Source: JAEXOD01 sp963663265 (GTDB taxonomy: Bacteria; Bacteroidota; Ignavibacteria; Ignavibacteriales; Melioribacteraceae). Taken from it: a DNA stretch of 64,000 nt. The notes beneath the pieces are model-generated. The model saw only the letters and a program-made list of their open reading frames with translations. It was not told the DNA's origin and searched no databases. This document shows, in pieces, positions 25,138-33,312 of the stretch; the stretch's first letter is position 1; every line of letters begins with the position of its first letter. A program made the translations under genes and the position numbers. The stretch is taken from positions 1,364,001 to 1,428,000 of the forward strand of contig CAXXXM010000002.1 in assembly GCA_963663265.2 (NCBI GenBank). The letters are read 5' to 3'.

Positions 25138-26019
25138 ATGAAAAAAGAACAGTACACTATTCTGGTTACAGATAGTGGGTTAGGTGGATTAAATGTTGTG
25201 GCAAGTCTGCGTAAACAAATATCACAAAATAAATACTCAAAAAAAATAAAGCTAATTTATTTTAATTCTCTTCCTAAAGAAGGTTACGGCTACAACAGCA
25301 TGAACAGCTTTGAAGAAAAAGTTACTGTTTTTAACAAAGCAATAAATAGCATGGCAAAAAACTTTGTACCGGATATTATTTTAATTGCTTGCAATACTTT
25401 ATCAGTTGTATATGAACATACTGAGTTTTTTAGAAATCCATTAACAAAAGTTATGGGTATTGTTGATATTGGAGTTAGACTAATTCTAAAGGAGTATAAC
25501 GATAAGTGTAAAATAGTTTTATTTGGTACACCAACAACAATTAATGGGAAAGCACATAAAAACTTATTGCTAAAAGCAGGAGTGCCTGAAAGCAACATTA
25601 TCGAACAACCATGTAAAAATTTAGAATCCGAAATTCAAATAAATGCTTCTGCTCCCATTGTAGAAGAGTTAATAACTAAATACCTTTCTGAAGCCGTACC
25701 GGGACCATTACACAACACACCTTATTTATTTGCATTATGTTGCACTCATTACGAATTCAGCATTCCTCAATTTAACAAGTGTATCAGCTCCAAAATCGAA
25801 AATTTCAAAATATTAAATCCAAACGAACTTATGGTAACTGATGCTCTTAATATTTTGCCTGAACTTAGTGATATATCTCATCCGGTTGAGGATTTAGTAG
25901 TATCCAAAACAATTATATCACCTAACGATATTGAAAATATTGGAAAACTAATTGAACCGATTTCAAAAGAAACAAACATAGCCTTAAACAACTATATATG
26001 CGATGCTTTATTATTTTAA
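25138..26019 (+). CDS. glutamate racemase-like protein
   Basis: The 293-residue product belongs to the Asp/Glu racemase superfamily. TDSGLGGLNV supplies the catalytic Asp12, IACNTLSV gives Cys85, and LCCTHYEF gives the second catalytic cysteine (Cys202) with His204. A true MurI makes D-glutamate for peptidoglycan. This protein is about 30 residues longer than typical MurI, and the region after beta-strand 2 reads FNSLPKEGYGYNSM instead of the usual D-x-AR-x-PYG, so it may be a divergent paralogue. The frame extends upstream to a TTG, but the ATG at 25138 is preferred. It lies behind the ClC gene. Confidence 0.72.
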   Translation: MKKEQYTILVTDSGLGGLNVVASLRKQISQNKYSKKIKLIYFNSLPKEGYGYNSMNSFEEKVTVFNKAINSMAKNFVPDIILIACNTLSVVYEHTEFFRNPLTKVMGIVDIGVRLILKEYNDKCKIVLFGTPTTINGKAHKNLLLKAGVPESNIIEQPCKNLESEIQINASAPIVEELITKYLSEAVPGPLHNTPYLFALCCTHYEFSIPQFNKCISSKIENFKILNPNELMVTDALNILPELSDISHPVEDLVVSKTIISPNDIENIGKLIEPISKETNIALNNYICDALLF

Positions 26020-26020
26020 T

Positions 26021-26049
26021 TAATATGGGGTTTAATTAACCCCTTAATA
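26021..26049. terminator. bidirectional terminator between convergent genes
   Basis: GGGGTT-taatt-AACCCC (26027-26043) is flanked by complementary AT arms. It sits exactly in the 30-base gap between the stops of the racemase-like gene (plus) and the dioxygenase gene (minus). The AT flanks supply T-rich 3' ends in both directions. Confidence 0.7.
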
Positions 26050-26805
26050 TTAACCAAGCTTAAAACTAAGCATGCTGATAGAAGATATTACTTCATCATA
26101 AATTATTTCTAATTTATCACCGGTAATTGATGCACCCAATGAATAAATAAGGGGAATATAATGCTCACTTGTTGGTACAGCAAGAGAATGATTGTCTTCC
26201 TTGTTATATTCTATTAAACTTTCATAATCTTTATTTACTAAATACTTCTTTACCCGATTGTTAAATTTTATCCCCCACTCATATGGTGCCGGGTCTTTAT
26301 CATTATACAACGCCAAATTATGAACAACATTCCCACTTCCAATTATTAAAACATTATGGCTGCGTAAATAACTAAGTTTTTTTGCAAGTTCAAAATGGTC
26401 ACGCATACTTATAGTATAATTTATGCTTAACTGAAATACGGGAATTTCGGCTTTTGGGAAAATATGTTTCAATATTGACCAGGCTCCATGATCAAGTCCC
26501 ATTTCATCATCTTCTTTTAATTCAGATACTGTTTTAATTAGTTTTCCGGCAATCTCTTTTGCACCTTGAGCCGGGTATTTTTCCTCATATAATTGTGGTG
26601 GGAAACCAAAATAATCATGTATAGTTTTAGGTGCTGACGAAGTTGAAATAAGGCTTGCATCGGTTAACCAATGAGCAGAAACAACTAAAATGGCTTTTGG
26701 AACTGAAGGTAATGTCTGTTTAATCGTACTAAGTGCTTGCGTAAAAGGATTATCTTCTATTGCGTTCATCGGGCTGCCATGACCAATAAAAAGTACTGGC
26801 TGCAT
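26050..26805 (-). CDS. LigB-type extradiol ring-cleavage dioxygenase, DOPA 4,5-dioxygenase-like
   Basis: This 251-residue protein matches the YgiD/DODA branch of class III extradiol dioxygenases. MQPVLFIGHGSPMNAIEDNP supplies the first metal ligand (His9) and the diagnostic HGSPMNA. VVSAHWLTD adds a second histidine, LDHGAWSILKHIFP is the catalytic loop, and TSEHYIPLIYSLGAS is the conserved C-terminal segment. The enzyme would open catechol-type rings using Fe2+ (or Zn2+ in some members) and O2. The natural substrate in bacteria is usually unknown. It lies 39 bases downstream of the epimerase gene on the same strand. Confidence 0.88.
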   Translation of the reverse strand: MQPVLFIGHGSPMNAIEDNPFTQALSTIKQTLPSVPKAILVVSAHWLTDASLISTSSAPKTIHDYFGFPPQLYEEKYPAQGAKEIAGKLIKTVSELKEDDEMGLDHGAWSILKHIFPKAEIPVFQLSINYTISMRDHFELAKKLSYLRSHNVLIIGSGNVVHNLALYNDKDPAPYEWGIKFNNRVKKYLVNKDYESLIEYNKEDNHSLAVPTSEHYIPLIYSLGASITGDKLEIIYDEVISSISMLSFKLG

Positions 26806-26844
26806 TTTCTTTCCTTTATAAATATCTTAATACAATATAATCAA

Positions 26845-27804
26845 TTATCCATTACCATAATATTTATTTTTATTATTTTTTATCCAACCGATAGTTTCAG
26901 TAATACCCACTTCATAAGACGTTGGATAAAAATTATAAGTCTTGTTAAATTTTGTTGAATCAAAATAATAATCATATTCAGCCTGATAAAGCATTTCATA
27001 TACTTCATTAATTGGTTTAACAAAATATCCCAAAAGTTTTACCATCCACGATTTTAGAATGGTAGTTTTTGCGTTTATATTTAATATTTTTGCTGTTAGA
27101 TCAATAAATTGTCTACTTGTTATTGGTGGATTAAAAGTTGGCAGATGCCATACTTGATTAAATGCATTTTCATCATCCGCTAAAAGAATTAAACTTTTTG
27201 CACAATCAGGAATATATGTATATGAATGAAGAGTATTAATGTTTGCCAAACATTGAGCATTTTTTCCTTTAAGCAAATTTTCAATAATCATAAAATTTGG
27301 AATACAGTTATTTCCCCCATAAATTCCATATAAATCGGCCGCTCTTGCAATTAATGATTTTAATTCGCCTTTAGTAAACTCCTCTTCTATCAACTTGGCA
27401 ACTTCTGCTCTTATTTTTCCCTTTTTACTGCATGGGTTATATGGTGTAGATTCAGTCATTTTACCATCAACTTTTCCATACATATAAACATTATCAAAAA
27501 ACACTAACTTTGCATTTACTTCTTTAGCAGCTTTAATTGTATTTTTTATTATTTTTACCCAGCTTTCAGACCATACTTTATAATCGTATTGCAAACCTAC
27601 TGTTAAAAATATTACTGATGAATTTTTAACCGATTTAACAAGTTCATCATAATTTAGTATATCTGCTGCAACCGACTCTGCACCTTTAACTTTGGCACCC
27701 TTTCGTGATACCAGCTTAACTTTTTTATTTTGTGCTAATAATTCATCAGCAAGTGCATTACCAATTGAGCCGCCGGCTCCTAATATAGTATAGAACAATT
27801 CCAT
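26845..27804 (-). CDS. NAD-dependent epimerase/dehydratase family protein
   Basis: The 319-residue extended SDR begins with YTILGAGGSIGNALADELL, the GxxGxxG dinucleotide-binding loop, and continues KVKLVSRKG. A central strand (VFFDNVYMYGKVDG) and the region ARAADLYG carry the usual Tyr-containing active-site context, though the canonical YxxxK is not clear. NHLHS/YTYIPD-like text near 190-200 (TLHSYTYIPDCAKSLILL) is typical of nucleotide-sugar or flavonoid-type epimerases. The substrate is unknown. It follows the CAT-like gene by 14 bases in a probable operon. Confidence 0.82.
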   Translation of the reverse strand: MELFYTILGAGGSIGNALADELLAQNKKVKLVSRKGAKVKGAESVAADILNYDELVKSVKNSSVIFLTVGLQYDYKVWSESWVKIIKNTIKAAKEVNAKLVFFDNVYMYGKVDGKMTESTPYNPCSKKGKIRAEVAKLIEEEFTKGELKSLIARAADLYGIYGGNNCIPNFMIIENLLKGKNAQCLANINTLHSYTYIPDCAKSLILLADDENAFNQVWHLPTFNPPITSRQFIDLTAKILNINAKTTILKSWMVKLLGYFVKPINEVYEMLYQAEYDYYFDSTKFNKTYNFYPTSYEVGITETIGWIKNNKNKYYGNG

Positions 27805-27818
27805 TTTAGAATCCTTTC

Positions 27819-28442
27819 TTATTCATCTAAAAAGTTTTGAAAAATCTCATAAAATTTTCCAACATGATATCCATCAACTAAAGAATGGTTAACATGTACT
27901 GAAACTGGAAGAAGTTTATTATTGTTTTCAATAAAAAATTTTCCGAATGTAATTTTGGGGACATAATCTTTAACTGAAAAAGGGCGAGCATGTGAAAGGG
28001 CTGAAAATGATATCCATGGAATTGTTGAATAATGAACTACATCTTCAACTTCTTCACAAGTAAAAAGACCTTTCATATTTCGTACTCTTTGAACTTCTTC
28101 TTTGGCTTTATCCATAAATGTTTCTATATCTTCGTAATAATTTATTCTGGCAAATCCAAATGTTCCATTATCTCTATCAATTACCGGAGAAGCATTTATC
28201 ACATCATATAAATAAATTTTATTATCAATAACTCTTAGTTTTAATTCATCAATATGATTTACTGTTTTTAAGGACTTATATAGATAATATAAAAAGAACG
28301 AATAATTCTTTTCTTTAGCTTTTCTATATGCAATTGTACAATCTACATTTGCGGTTATACCCCAAAAAGGCTCTTCAAATGTGTTAAAAAATTCAAACTG
28401 TTCTTTTCTTATCCAATTATCTTTATTTATTTCTTTTCTCAT
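27819..28442 (-). CDS. chloramphenicol acetyltransferase-fold O-acetyltransferase
   Basis: The 207-residue product has the length and landmarks of CAT enzymes. An N-terminal FNTFEEPFWGITANVDCT leads in, ASPVIDRDNGTFGFARI lies mid-protein, and the C-terminal catalytic VNHSLVDGYHVGKF carries His186 in the HHxxxDG context. CAT transfers acetyl from acetyl-CoA to a hydroxyl of chloramphenicol. Chromosomal CAT-fold homologues may have other acceptors. It starts in the stop of the HAD gene (one-base overlap at 28442) and precedes the epimerase, so it is more likely part of a metabolic operon than an acquired resistance cassette. No mobile element is adjacent. Confidence 0.85.
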   Translation of the reverse strand: MRKEINKDNWIRKEQFEFFNTFEEPFWGITANVDCTIAYRKAKEKNYSFFLYYLYKSLKTVNHIDELKLRVIDNKIYLYDVINASPVIDRDNGTFGFARINYYEDIETFMDKAKEEVQRVRNMKGLFTCEEVEDVVHYSTIPWISFSALSHARPFSVKDYVPKITFGKFFIENNNKLLPVSVHVNHSLVDGYHVGKFYEIFQNFLDE

Positions 28443-29131
28443 TAAATTAATCCCAAAAGTTCTGAAATATTGTTTATTTCTTTAAACTTATCTTTGTTTT
28501 TAATTTTACTTTCATCAATTACTTCATGCAGCCAAGTAATATGAAACGGAACATGAATTCCATAACCGCCAATATTTACGACAGGCAAAATATCGGATTT
28601 CAACGAATTTCCCACCATCAAAAACTCTTCAGGTTCTATATCTAAATGTTTTAACAAAGACTTATAATTATCCTCATTTTTATCACTCATAATTTCCACA
28701 TGATGAAAATATTGCTCCAAACCTGAACGGCGTAATTTACTTTCTTGATCAATCAAATCCCCTTTAGTAGCAACAATAAGCTTATATTTTTTGCTCAAAA
28801 CTTTCAAAACATTTTCAACGCCATCTAATAATTCAACAGGGCGGTATAAAAGATGTTGACCCATTTTAATCATTTCTTCAATTTTTTCGTTTGGTACTTT
28901 ATAATTAGAAACATTAATTGCAGTTTCAATCATACTTAACATAAAACTCTTAACACCATAACCGTAAATTTCCATGTTCTTAATTTCAGTTTTAAATAAT
29001 ATTTCCGATAATTCCTTTTCTGCAATAAATTCTTTTAACAGTTCACAATATGATTTTTCTATTTCTTCAAAAAATGTCATATTCAGCCAAAGTGTATCAT
29101 CTGCATCAAAACCAATAACTTTAATATTCAT
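28442..29131 (-). CDS. HAD-superfamily hydrolase
   Basis: The 229-residue protein has all four HAD motifs. Motif I is GFDADDTLW with nucleophile Asp9 and Asp11. Motif II is the Thr of VATKG. Motif III is a lysine in the region DKNEDNYKSLLKHL. Motif IV is MVGNSLKSDILP. A helical cap (about 20-90) follows motif I, as in the subfamily I phosphatases. It probably dephosphorylates a small metabolite. It is directly upstream of, and one base overlapping with, the CAT-like gene. Confidence 0.88.
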   Translation of the reverse strand: MNIKVIGFDADDTLWLNMTFFEEIEKSYCELLKEFIAEKELSEILFKTEIKNMEIYGYGVKSFMLSMIETAINVSNYKVPNEKIEEMIKMGQHLLYRPVELLDGVENVLKVLSKKYKLIVATKGDLIDQESKLRRSGLEQYFHHVEIMSDKNEDNYKSLLKHLDIEPEEFLMVGNSLKSDILPVVNIGGYGIHVPFHITWLHEVIDESKIKNKDKFKEINNISELLGLI

Positions 29132-29185
29132 ATTTCTTTAGTATCCAATTTTTGTCTATTAAGACGCTTTATTTAATATAATGTT

Positions 29186-29866
29186 TTAAATTAAATAAAT
29201 ATCTTTAATTTTCCATAAACCCAAACTTTTATCAGAATATGTACCATTACCTTCAGAACACTTTTCGTTTATTATTAAAAGTGGTTCAGGGAAATTAAAT
29301 GGTTCTTTTTGCAAATTAATAACACGCCAATCACCTGTAATAATATCTTCGTTTGTATCACATTCTACAAAAGTAGTAGTTAATAAATATTGACATTTGC
29401 TTTTTTTTATATTTTGTATCGCTTTCAAAATATCGTTATTTGAAAGATGCACAAAACAGTCCCTGCATAAAATTAAATCGGTAGAGGGAAGAGAATCATT
29501 AATTATATCTAAAACTAAAAACTCTCTATTTTCGCTTTTATATCTTTTAATATTTTTTTCAATCAATCCTTTAACAATATCCCCGCCGATATAATTAACC
29601 GGAATGTTTAACTTGTCCATCCAATTAAAATCGCCACATGGCAAATCGAGCAATGAGGTTATATTTAAGTTTTTAATTAATAGGGGAATTTTTTTGGAGA
29701 TTTCATCTGTTTGAACAGTATTTGAACCAGAACCCGAAACAGAAGAATCTCCATTCCAATGTGCAGTATCATATATTTTAGTAAATACTTGTTCAGTAGT
29801 TAATTTAGCATTAAGCTTTTTAAAATACTCAACATCAAAGGGGACAGAATCTCTATCTTTTGGCAT
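29186..29866 (-). CDS. class I SAM-dependent methyltransferase
   Basis: The 226-residue protein contains TSLLDLPCGDFNWM (motif I), NYIGGDIVKGLIEKN (motif II) and STDLILCRDCFVHLSN (motif IV region), a pattern seen in small cytoplasmic methyltransferases. The substrate is unknown. The open frame extends upstream to 29923, but that start would overlap the GNAT gene by 56 bases. The ATG at 29866 lies one base past the GNAT stop (TAA at 29870-29868) and places MPKDRDSVPFDVEYF as the N-terminus, so it is chosen. Likely co-translated with the GNAT gene. Confidence 0.83.
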   Translation of the reverse strand: MPKDRDSVPFDVEYFKKLNAKLTTEQVFTKIYDTAHWNGDSSVSGSGSNTVQTDEISKKIPLLIKNLNITSLLDLPCGDFNWMDKLNIPVNYIGGDIVKGLIEKNIKRYKSENREFLVLDIINDSLPSTDLILCRDCFVHLSNNDILKAIQNIKKSKCQYLLTTTFVECDTNEDIITGDWRVINLQKEPFNFPEPLLIINEKCSEGNGTYSDKSLGLWKIKDIYLI

Positions 29867-29867
29867 A

Positions 29868-31007
29868 TTAGCTCTCAATTGTTTTTGAATAGCACCTTCT
29901 TCTTTTATGTAATCGTGTCTCAAAAAACTTCCATTGTGCTTGTATTTTTAAGTTGTTTTCCAACTCTCTGTTTGTTTCAACTTTTTTAATTTTATTTTTT
30001 ACAAGCATTTTGTTTATCTGATACATTAAGATTGCATTTACACCTTTGTTTTGTAAATCAGGTCTTACACCGGTTAAATACAAATCTACCCTGTCAGCAC
30101 GTTTCATCGCTTTTAATACATGTATAAAGCCAAAAGGGAATAAACGTCCTTTGCTTTTTTGCATAGCTTTTGAAAGTGATGGCATTGTAATTCCAAATGC
30201 TGCAACTTTATTGTTTTCATCTAAAACAACCGGTAAATATTCCGGCAAAACAAATCCAAAATATTGTTTTACGTAATCATCAATTTGTCGTTCCGAAAGT
30301 TCAACAAAACCAAACAGATTTTTATATGTATCATTTAAAACTTGAAAAATCTCTTTTGCATAAGGCAAAAACTCTTTGGAATTTTTAACCTCCAAAACAT
30401 GTAAATTATTTCTTTTTAGTGCTATTTCAGAAATTCGTTTAACAGTTTCATCAACCTTTGGGGTAATAGTTACTTCAAATTCAACCCAATCGCTTTCTTT
30501 TTTGTAGCCTGACTTTTCAATATATAACGGGTAGTATCTGTAATTATATAATGCACCATAAGTACTTAATTCTTCAAATCCTTCAACCAAAGAACCTTCT
30601 GCATCCATATCAGTAAAACCTAAAGGTCCATTAACAGTATCTAAATTCTTTTCTTTTGCCCAATTTTCAACTGTTCGTAAAAGTTTTGCTGCAACTTCAC
30701 TATCATCAATAAAATCGAACCAGCCAAAACGAGCAACTTTTTTGTCCCATATTTCATTATATTTATTGTTAATTATTCCGGCAATTCTACCAACAATTTT
30801 TTCGTTTTTATACGCCAGCCAATATTTTGCTTCGCAAAATTCAAATGCTGGATTTTGGTTTTTTAATAAAGAATGATATTCATCCCTTTTTAATGGCGGC
30901 ACCCAAAACTTATTGTTTTTATACAAACTGTATTGAAAATCAATAAAATTTTTCAAATCTTTTTTTGATTTTACTTCCCTTATTTCAATATCCAATCTTT
31001 TCCTCAA
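29868..31007 (-). CDS. GNAT-like N-acetyltransferase-fold protein
   Basis: The 379-residue protein begins with IEIREVKSKKDLKNFIDF and a conserved NKFWVPPLKRDEYHSLLKN stretch. VARFGWFDFIDD and NGPLGFTDMDAEGSLVEGFE lie in the first half. A second acyltransferase-like half contains LTGVRPDLQNKGVNAILMYQ (the acetyl-CoA loop position) and the family's ending QWKFFETRLHKRRRCY. This matches a widely distributed but uncharacterised GNAT-related family in the phylum. Two tandem GNAT folds seem likely. The acceptor is unknown. It is the first gene of a probable operon with the methyltransferase. Confidence 0.78.
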   Translation of the reverse strand: MRKRLDIEIREVKSKKDLKNFIDFQYSLYKNNKFWVPPLKRDEYHSLLKNQNPAFEFCEAKYWLAYKNEKIVGRIAGIINNKYNEIWDKKVARFGWFDFIDDSEVAAKLLRTVENWAKEKNLDTVNGPLGFTDMDAEGSLVEGFEELSTYGALYNYRYYPLYIEKSGYKKESDWVEFEVTITPKVDETVKRISEIALKRNNLHVLEVKNSKEFLPYAKEIFQVLNDTYKNLFGFVELSERQIDDYVKQYFGFVLPEYLPVVLDENNKVAAFGITMPSLSKAMQKSKGRLFPFGFIHVLKAMKRADRVDLYLTGVRPDLQNKGVNAILMYQINKMLVKNKIKKVETNRELENNLKIQAQWKFFETRLHKRRRCYSKTIES

Positions 31008-31110
31008 GATATTATGTTACCTAATTAACTACAAATAAATTATAATTGCGGAAAGAAAAGAATTTAATAATAAGACAAAAAGCAAATTAAATATTCTGCC
31101 CTGAGGAAAT

Positions 31111-31134
31111 AAAAAAGGCTCTTCAAGAAGAGCC
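31111..31134 (-). terminator. rho-independent terminator of the gene at 31152-31943
   Basis: A perfect 8-bp stem GGCTCTTC-aa-GAAGAGCC is preceded on the plus strand by AAAAAA, which becomes a U-run after the hairpin on the minus strand. It lies 18 bases beyond the stop of the minus-strand gene. Confidence 0.88.
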
Positions 31135-31151
31135 TAAAAGAAATAAATCCT

Positions 31152-31943
31152 TTATCTAACAAATTTCCACCAATGATAGTATTTGTTTTCCAAATCATTT
31201 AATGATGGCATTGGGAAAAATTTAAGTTTTTCACCTTCAGCAAACCAAAAGCCATGTCTTAAGAATTTATACGATATATCTCTTAACAAGCTTCCCAAAC
31301 TGATTGTTTTATTCAATTTTTCGGGTTTGCCTTTAATCTCCATTATACAATCATACAATCTATAAGGGTTAATTCCATATAATTCAGCATGGAAAATTTC
31401 TTTATCTTTATTCATCTCAAAAAATTGTTCTATATTAAACTCAATTTGAGTAAACACCATTTTAGGTGCTCCTTTTGAACGGGTTTGAGTAGTAATAAAT
31501 TTACCAAAATATCTTTGGTCTAATGCAGATGCCACTAAATTTTCAAGAGGACAGATTTCTTGATAAATTCTTATTAAACCTGGTTCATTAACAGCAGTAT
31601 ACTCGGCAGGCTGTATTGGAAGAACCTTACCATTTGCGGTACATAAAAACAAAGTTTTTATTGCATCTAACTCAACATGTTCCAAAACATTATAGGAACA
31701 AATAAACTTTGTTTTTTTAGGGCTTCCATCTTCATGAGGTACAGTTACTTTCAAATGCTCATCAATCTGGAAATAATCGTTTCTATAATTTATATCTATT
31801 TCGGCAAAAATTACCTTGCCGCTATAATGCTTTGCACTTCCAATTATATAATGTTCGGCAAACTTATCCGGTTCTAATTGTGAAGCTACCAATGCATTAA
31901 TAGGAAATACTATCATATATAGATGTTTATTGTATTCTGGCAT
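31152..31943 (-). CDS. uncharacterised cytoplasmic protein, 263 residues
   Basis: No family was recognised. The protein (start MPEYNKHLYMIVFPINALVA) has no signal peptide or membrane helix. It is mixed alpha/beta with a basic, aromatic C-terminus ending NKYYHWWKFVR. Two central segments are notable: FICSYNVLEHVELDAIKTLF and QRYFGKFITTQTRSKGAPKMV. The frame continues upstream to 31970, but a strong Shine-Dalgarno GGAGG (31952-31948) lies four bases before the ATG at 31943, so that start is used. A perfect terminator at 31111-31134 closes the unit, so it is a single-gene transcript. Confidence 0.75.
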   Translation of the reverse strand: MPEYNKHLYMIVFPINALVASQLEPDKFAEHYIIGSAKHYSGKVIFAEIDINYRNDYFQIDEHLKVTVPHEDGSPKKTKFICSYNVLEHVELDAIKTLFLCTANGKVLPIQPAEYTAVNEPGLIRIYQEICPLENLVASALDQRYFGKFITTQTRSKGAPKMVFTQIEFNIEQFFEMNKDKEIFHAELYGINPYRLYDCIMEIKGKPEKLNKTISLGSLLRDISYKFLRHGFWFAEGEKLKFFPMPSLNDLENKYYHWWKFVR

Positions 31944-32108
31944 GGATCCTCCGAATTTTAAAATATTCAAAATTTCACTAATGTAAAGCTAAATAATCCC
32001 GATTACAAGAGCAAGACAATCCCAATTAAATTTCGAATTATTTTACGATTTTGAATCTATTTTACAATTGATTCATCTTATAAACATACAAATTATGAAA
32101 GAATAAAA

Positions 32109-32327
32109 ATGAAGATAGATAAAAATTTTTTGATTAAAAGAGTTTTACCGCCAACATTAGGAATGATTGCGGGATATGCCTATTATTACTTTATTGGTTG
32201 TGCAAACGGGAGCTGCCCGATAACCAGTAATCCTTATATTTCAACAATTTACGGTGGTATTGCCGGCTTATTACTTTCTTTTCCGTCAAAAAAGAAACAG
32301 GAACAAAACGATGCCAAACAAAGTTAA
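32109..32327 (+). CDS. DUF6132-type small membrane protein
   Basis: The 72-residue protein has two membrane helices (about 11-29 and 47-60). Between them is the family signature, with Cys32 and Cys37 in GCANGSCPITSNPYISTIYGG. It ends with a charged tail. Similar proteins in Bacteroidota sit near rhodanese or thioredoxin genes, and the two cysteines suggest a redox or sulfur role; this is inference. The last 17 bases overlap the DUF1858 gene in another frame, and a TlpA gene follows, so the three probably form one redox operon. Confidence 0.78.
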   Translation: MKIDKNFLIKRVLPPTLGMIAGYAYYYFIGCANGSCPITSNPYISTIYGGIAGLLLSFPSKKKQEQNDAKQS

Positions 32328-32532
32328 AATTACAAAAGAGACTGAAATTGAAGATTTAGTAAACTTAATTCCTGATTCAATTGTTTATTTGATGGAAAAA
32401 GGGATTAGATGTTTACGCTGCGGAGAACCCATTTGGGGGTCACTATATTCAGCCGCAAAAGAAAAAGGATTTGATGATAACCAAATTGAAGTGTTTGTAA
32501 ACGAAATTAACAACTTGCCAAAATTAAATTAA
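32311..32532 (+). CDS. DUF1858 (hybrid-cluster-protein-associated redox disulfide) domain protein
   Basis: The 73-residue product is almost entirely a DUF1858 domain. KETEIEDLVNLIPDSIVYLMEKG leads to the CxxC-type motif Cys31-Leu-Arg-Cys34 in GIRCLRCGEP, followed by a helix ending FVNEINNL. The family name reflects linkage to hybrid cluster protein in other genomes. Function is unproven, probably thiol redox or metal binding. The start at 32311 (ATGCCAAACAAAG) is preferred over the upstream in-frame position at 32254, which would lie deep inside the DUF6132 gene. Confidence 0.8.
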   Translation: MPNKVKITKETEIEDLVNLIPDSIVYLMEKGIRCLRCGEPIWGSLYSAAKEKGFDDNQIEVFVNEINNLPKLN

Positions 32533-32571
32533 ATTGTGTATATTAGTATATATTAAATGAATGGAGAAAGC

Positions 32572-33201
32572 ATGAATCAAGCTCAAAAAAACAATAAAAA
32601 AAATGATATACAGAAAACCCCTTCAAATTTTGAAAAATATAAAAATTATATTTATACAGGTGCTTTTTTAACTATATTCTTAATTTTGTTTTTTGCCAAC
32701 AATACAGGTGGTGAAACTCAAGAAGGACCTTATCCTCCTTACTATCAAAAAAGCGAAGTATTAAAGCTTTCAAGCTACGCTGGAAAAGTTGTAATTTTAG
32801 ATTTTTGGGCAACATGGTGCCCTCCTTGTAGAAAAGGGATTCCTGATTTAATTCAGCTTAAAAAAGATTATAAAGATAAAGGCGTTGAAGTTATTGGTGT
32901 AAGTTTAGATGCATTGACACATGGTGGAGCAACTGCTGCAGATGTTATTCCGTTTATTAAGACTAACAAAATAAATTATCCTATTGTTAGAGGAGATAAT
33001 GAAGTTATAAATAATTTTGGCGGAATAAGTTCTATTCCTACTTCATTTGTTGTTGATAAAGAAGGATATATAATATCATCCTACGTTGGTTTGGTTGAAA
33101 AGTCAGCTTATGAAAATGATATTAAAAAAGCATTAAAAGGTGGTTATGATAAAAAGAATCTTAAAAAAGCACCTCAATTTACTTTAGATGTTATAAAATA
33201 A
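32572..33201 (+). CDS. membrane-anchored TlpA/ResA-like thioredoxin
   Basis: The 209-residue protein has a charged N-terminus, one membrane anchor (about 24-44, YIYTGAFLTIFLILFFANN) and a periplasmic thioredoxin-like domain. The redox pair is Cys83 and Cys86 in FWATWCPPC, and the cis-proline loop is SSIPTSFVVD. The insertion THGGATAADVIPFIKTNKINYP is typical of ResA/TlpA. It would reduce disulfides outside the membrane, for example in cytochrome c maturation. An ATG at 32557 is in frame, but the ATG at 32572 follows GGAG at normal spacing and is chosen. A terminator follows at 33221-33253. Confidence 0.88.
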   Translation: MNQAQKNNKKNDIQKTPSNFEKYKNYIYTGAFLTIFLILFFANNTGGETQEGPYPPYYQKSEVLKLSSYAGKVVILDFWATWCPPCRKGIPDLIQLKKDYKDKGVEVIGVSLDALTHGGATAADVIPFIKTNKINYPIVRGDNEVINNFGGISSIPTSFVVDKEGYIISSYVGLVEKSAYENDIKKALKGGYDKKNLKKAPQFTLDVIK

Positions 33202-33220
33202 GTTTTTCTAAAAGAAGTTT

Positions 33221-33253
33221 AAAAAGCCGTGTTTTGTTAAGCACGGCTTTTTT
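33221..33253 (+). terminator. rho-independent terminator after the TlpA gene
   Basis: AAAAAGCCGTG and CACGGCTTTTTT pair around a ten-base loop, giving a GC-rich stem followed by TTTTTTG. It lies 20 bases past the TlpA stop. Confidence 0.9.
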
Positions 33254-33312
33254 GTTTTAAATTGAACTAAAGTAAAACAAAAATTGTATTAATATTAAAA
33301 TAGAGAAAAACC

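Noticed and set aside
27819..28442. Acquired antibiotic-resistance cassette
   Set aside because: The CAT-fold gene has operon junctions of one and 14 bases and base composition like its neighbours, with no insertion sequence, integron or plasmid genes in the window.
29867..29923. Upstream start for the methyltransferase at 29923
   Set aside because: It would overlap the GNAT gene by 56 bases, while the ATG at 29866 lies one base past the GNAT stop and begins the conserved sequence.
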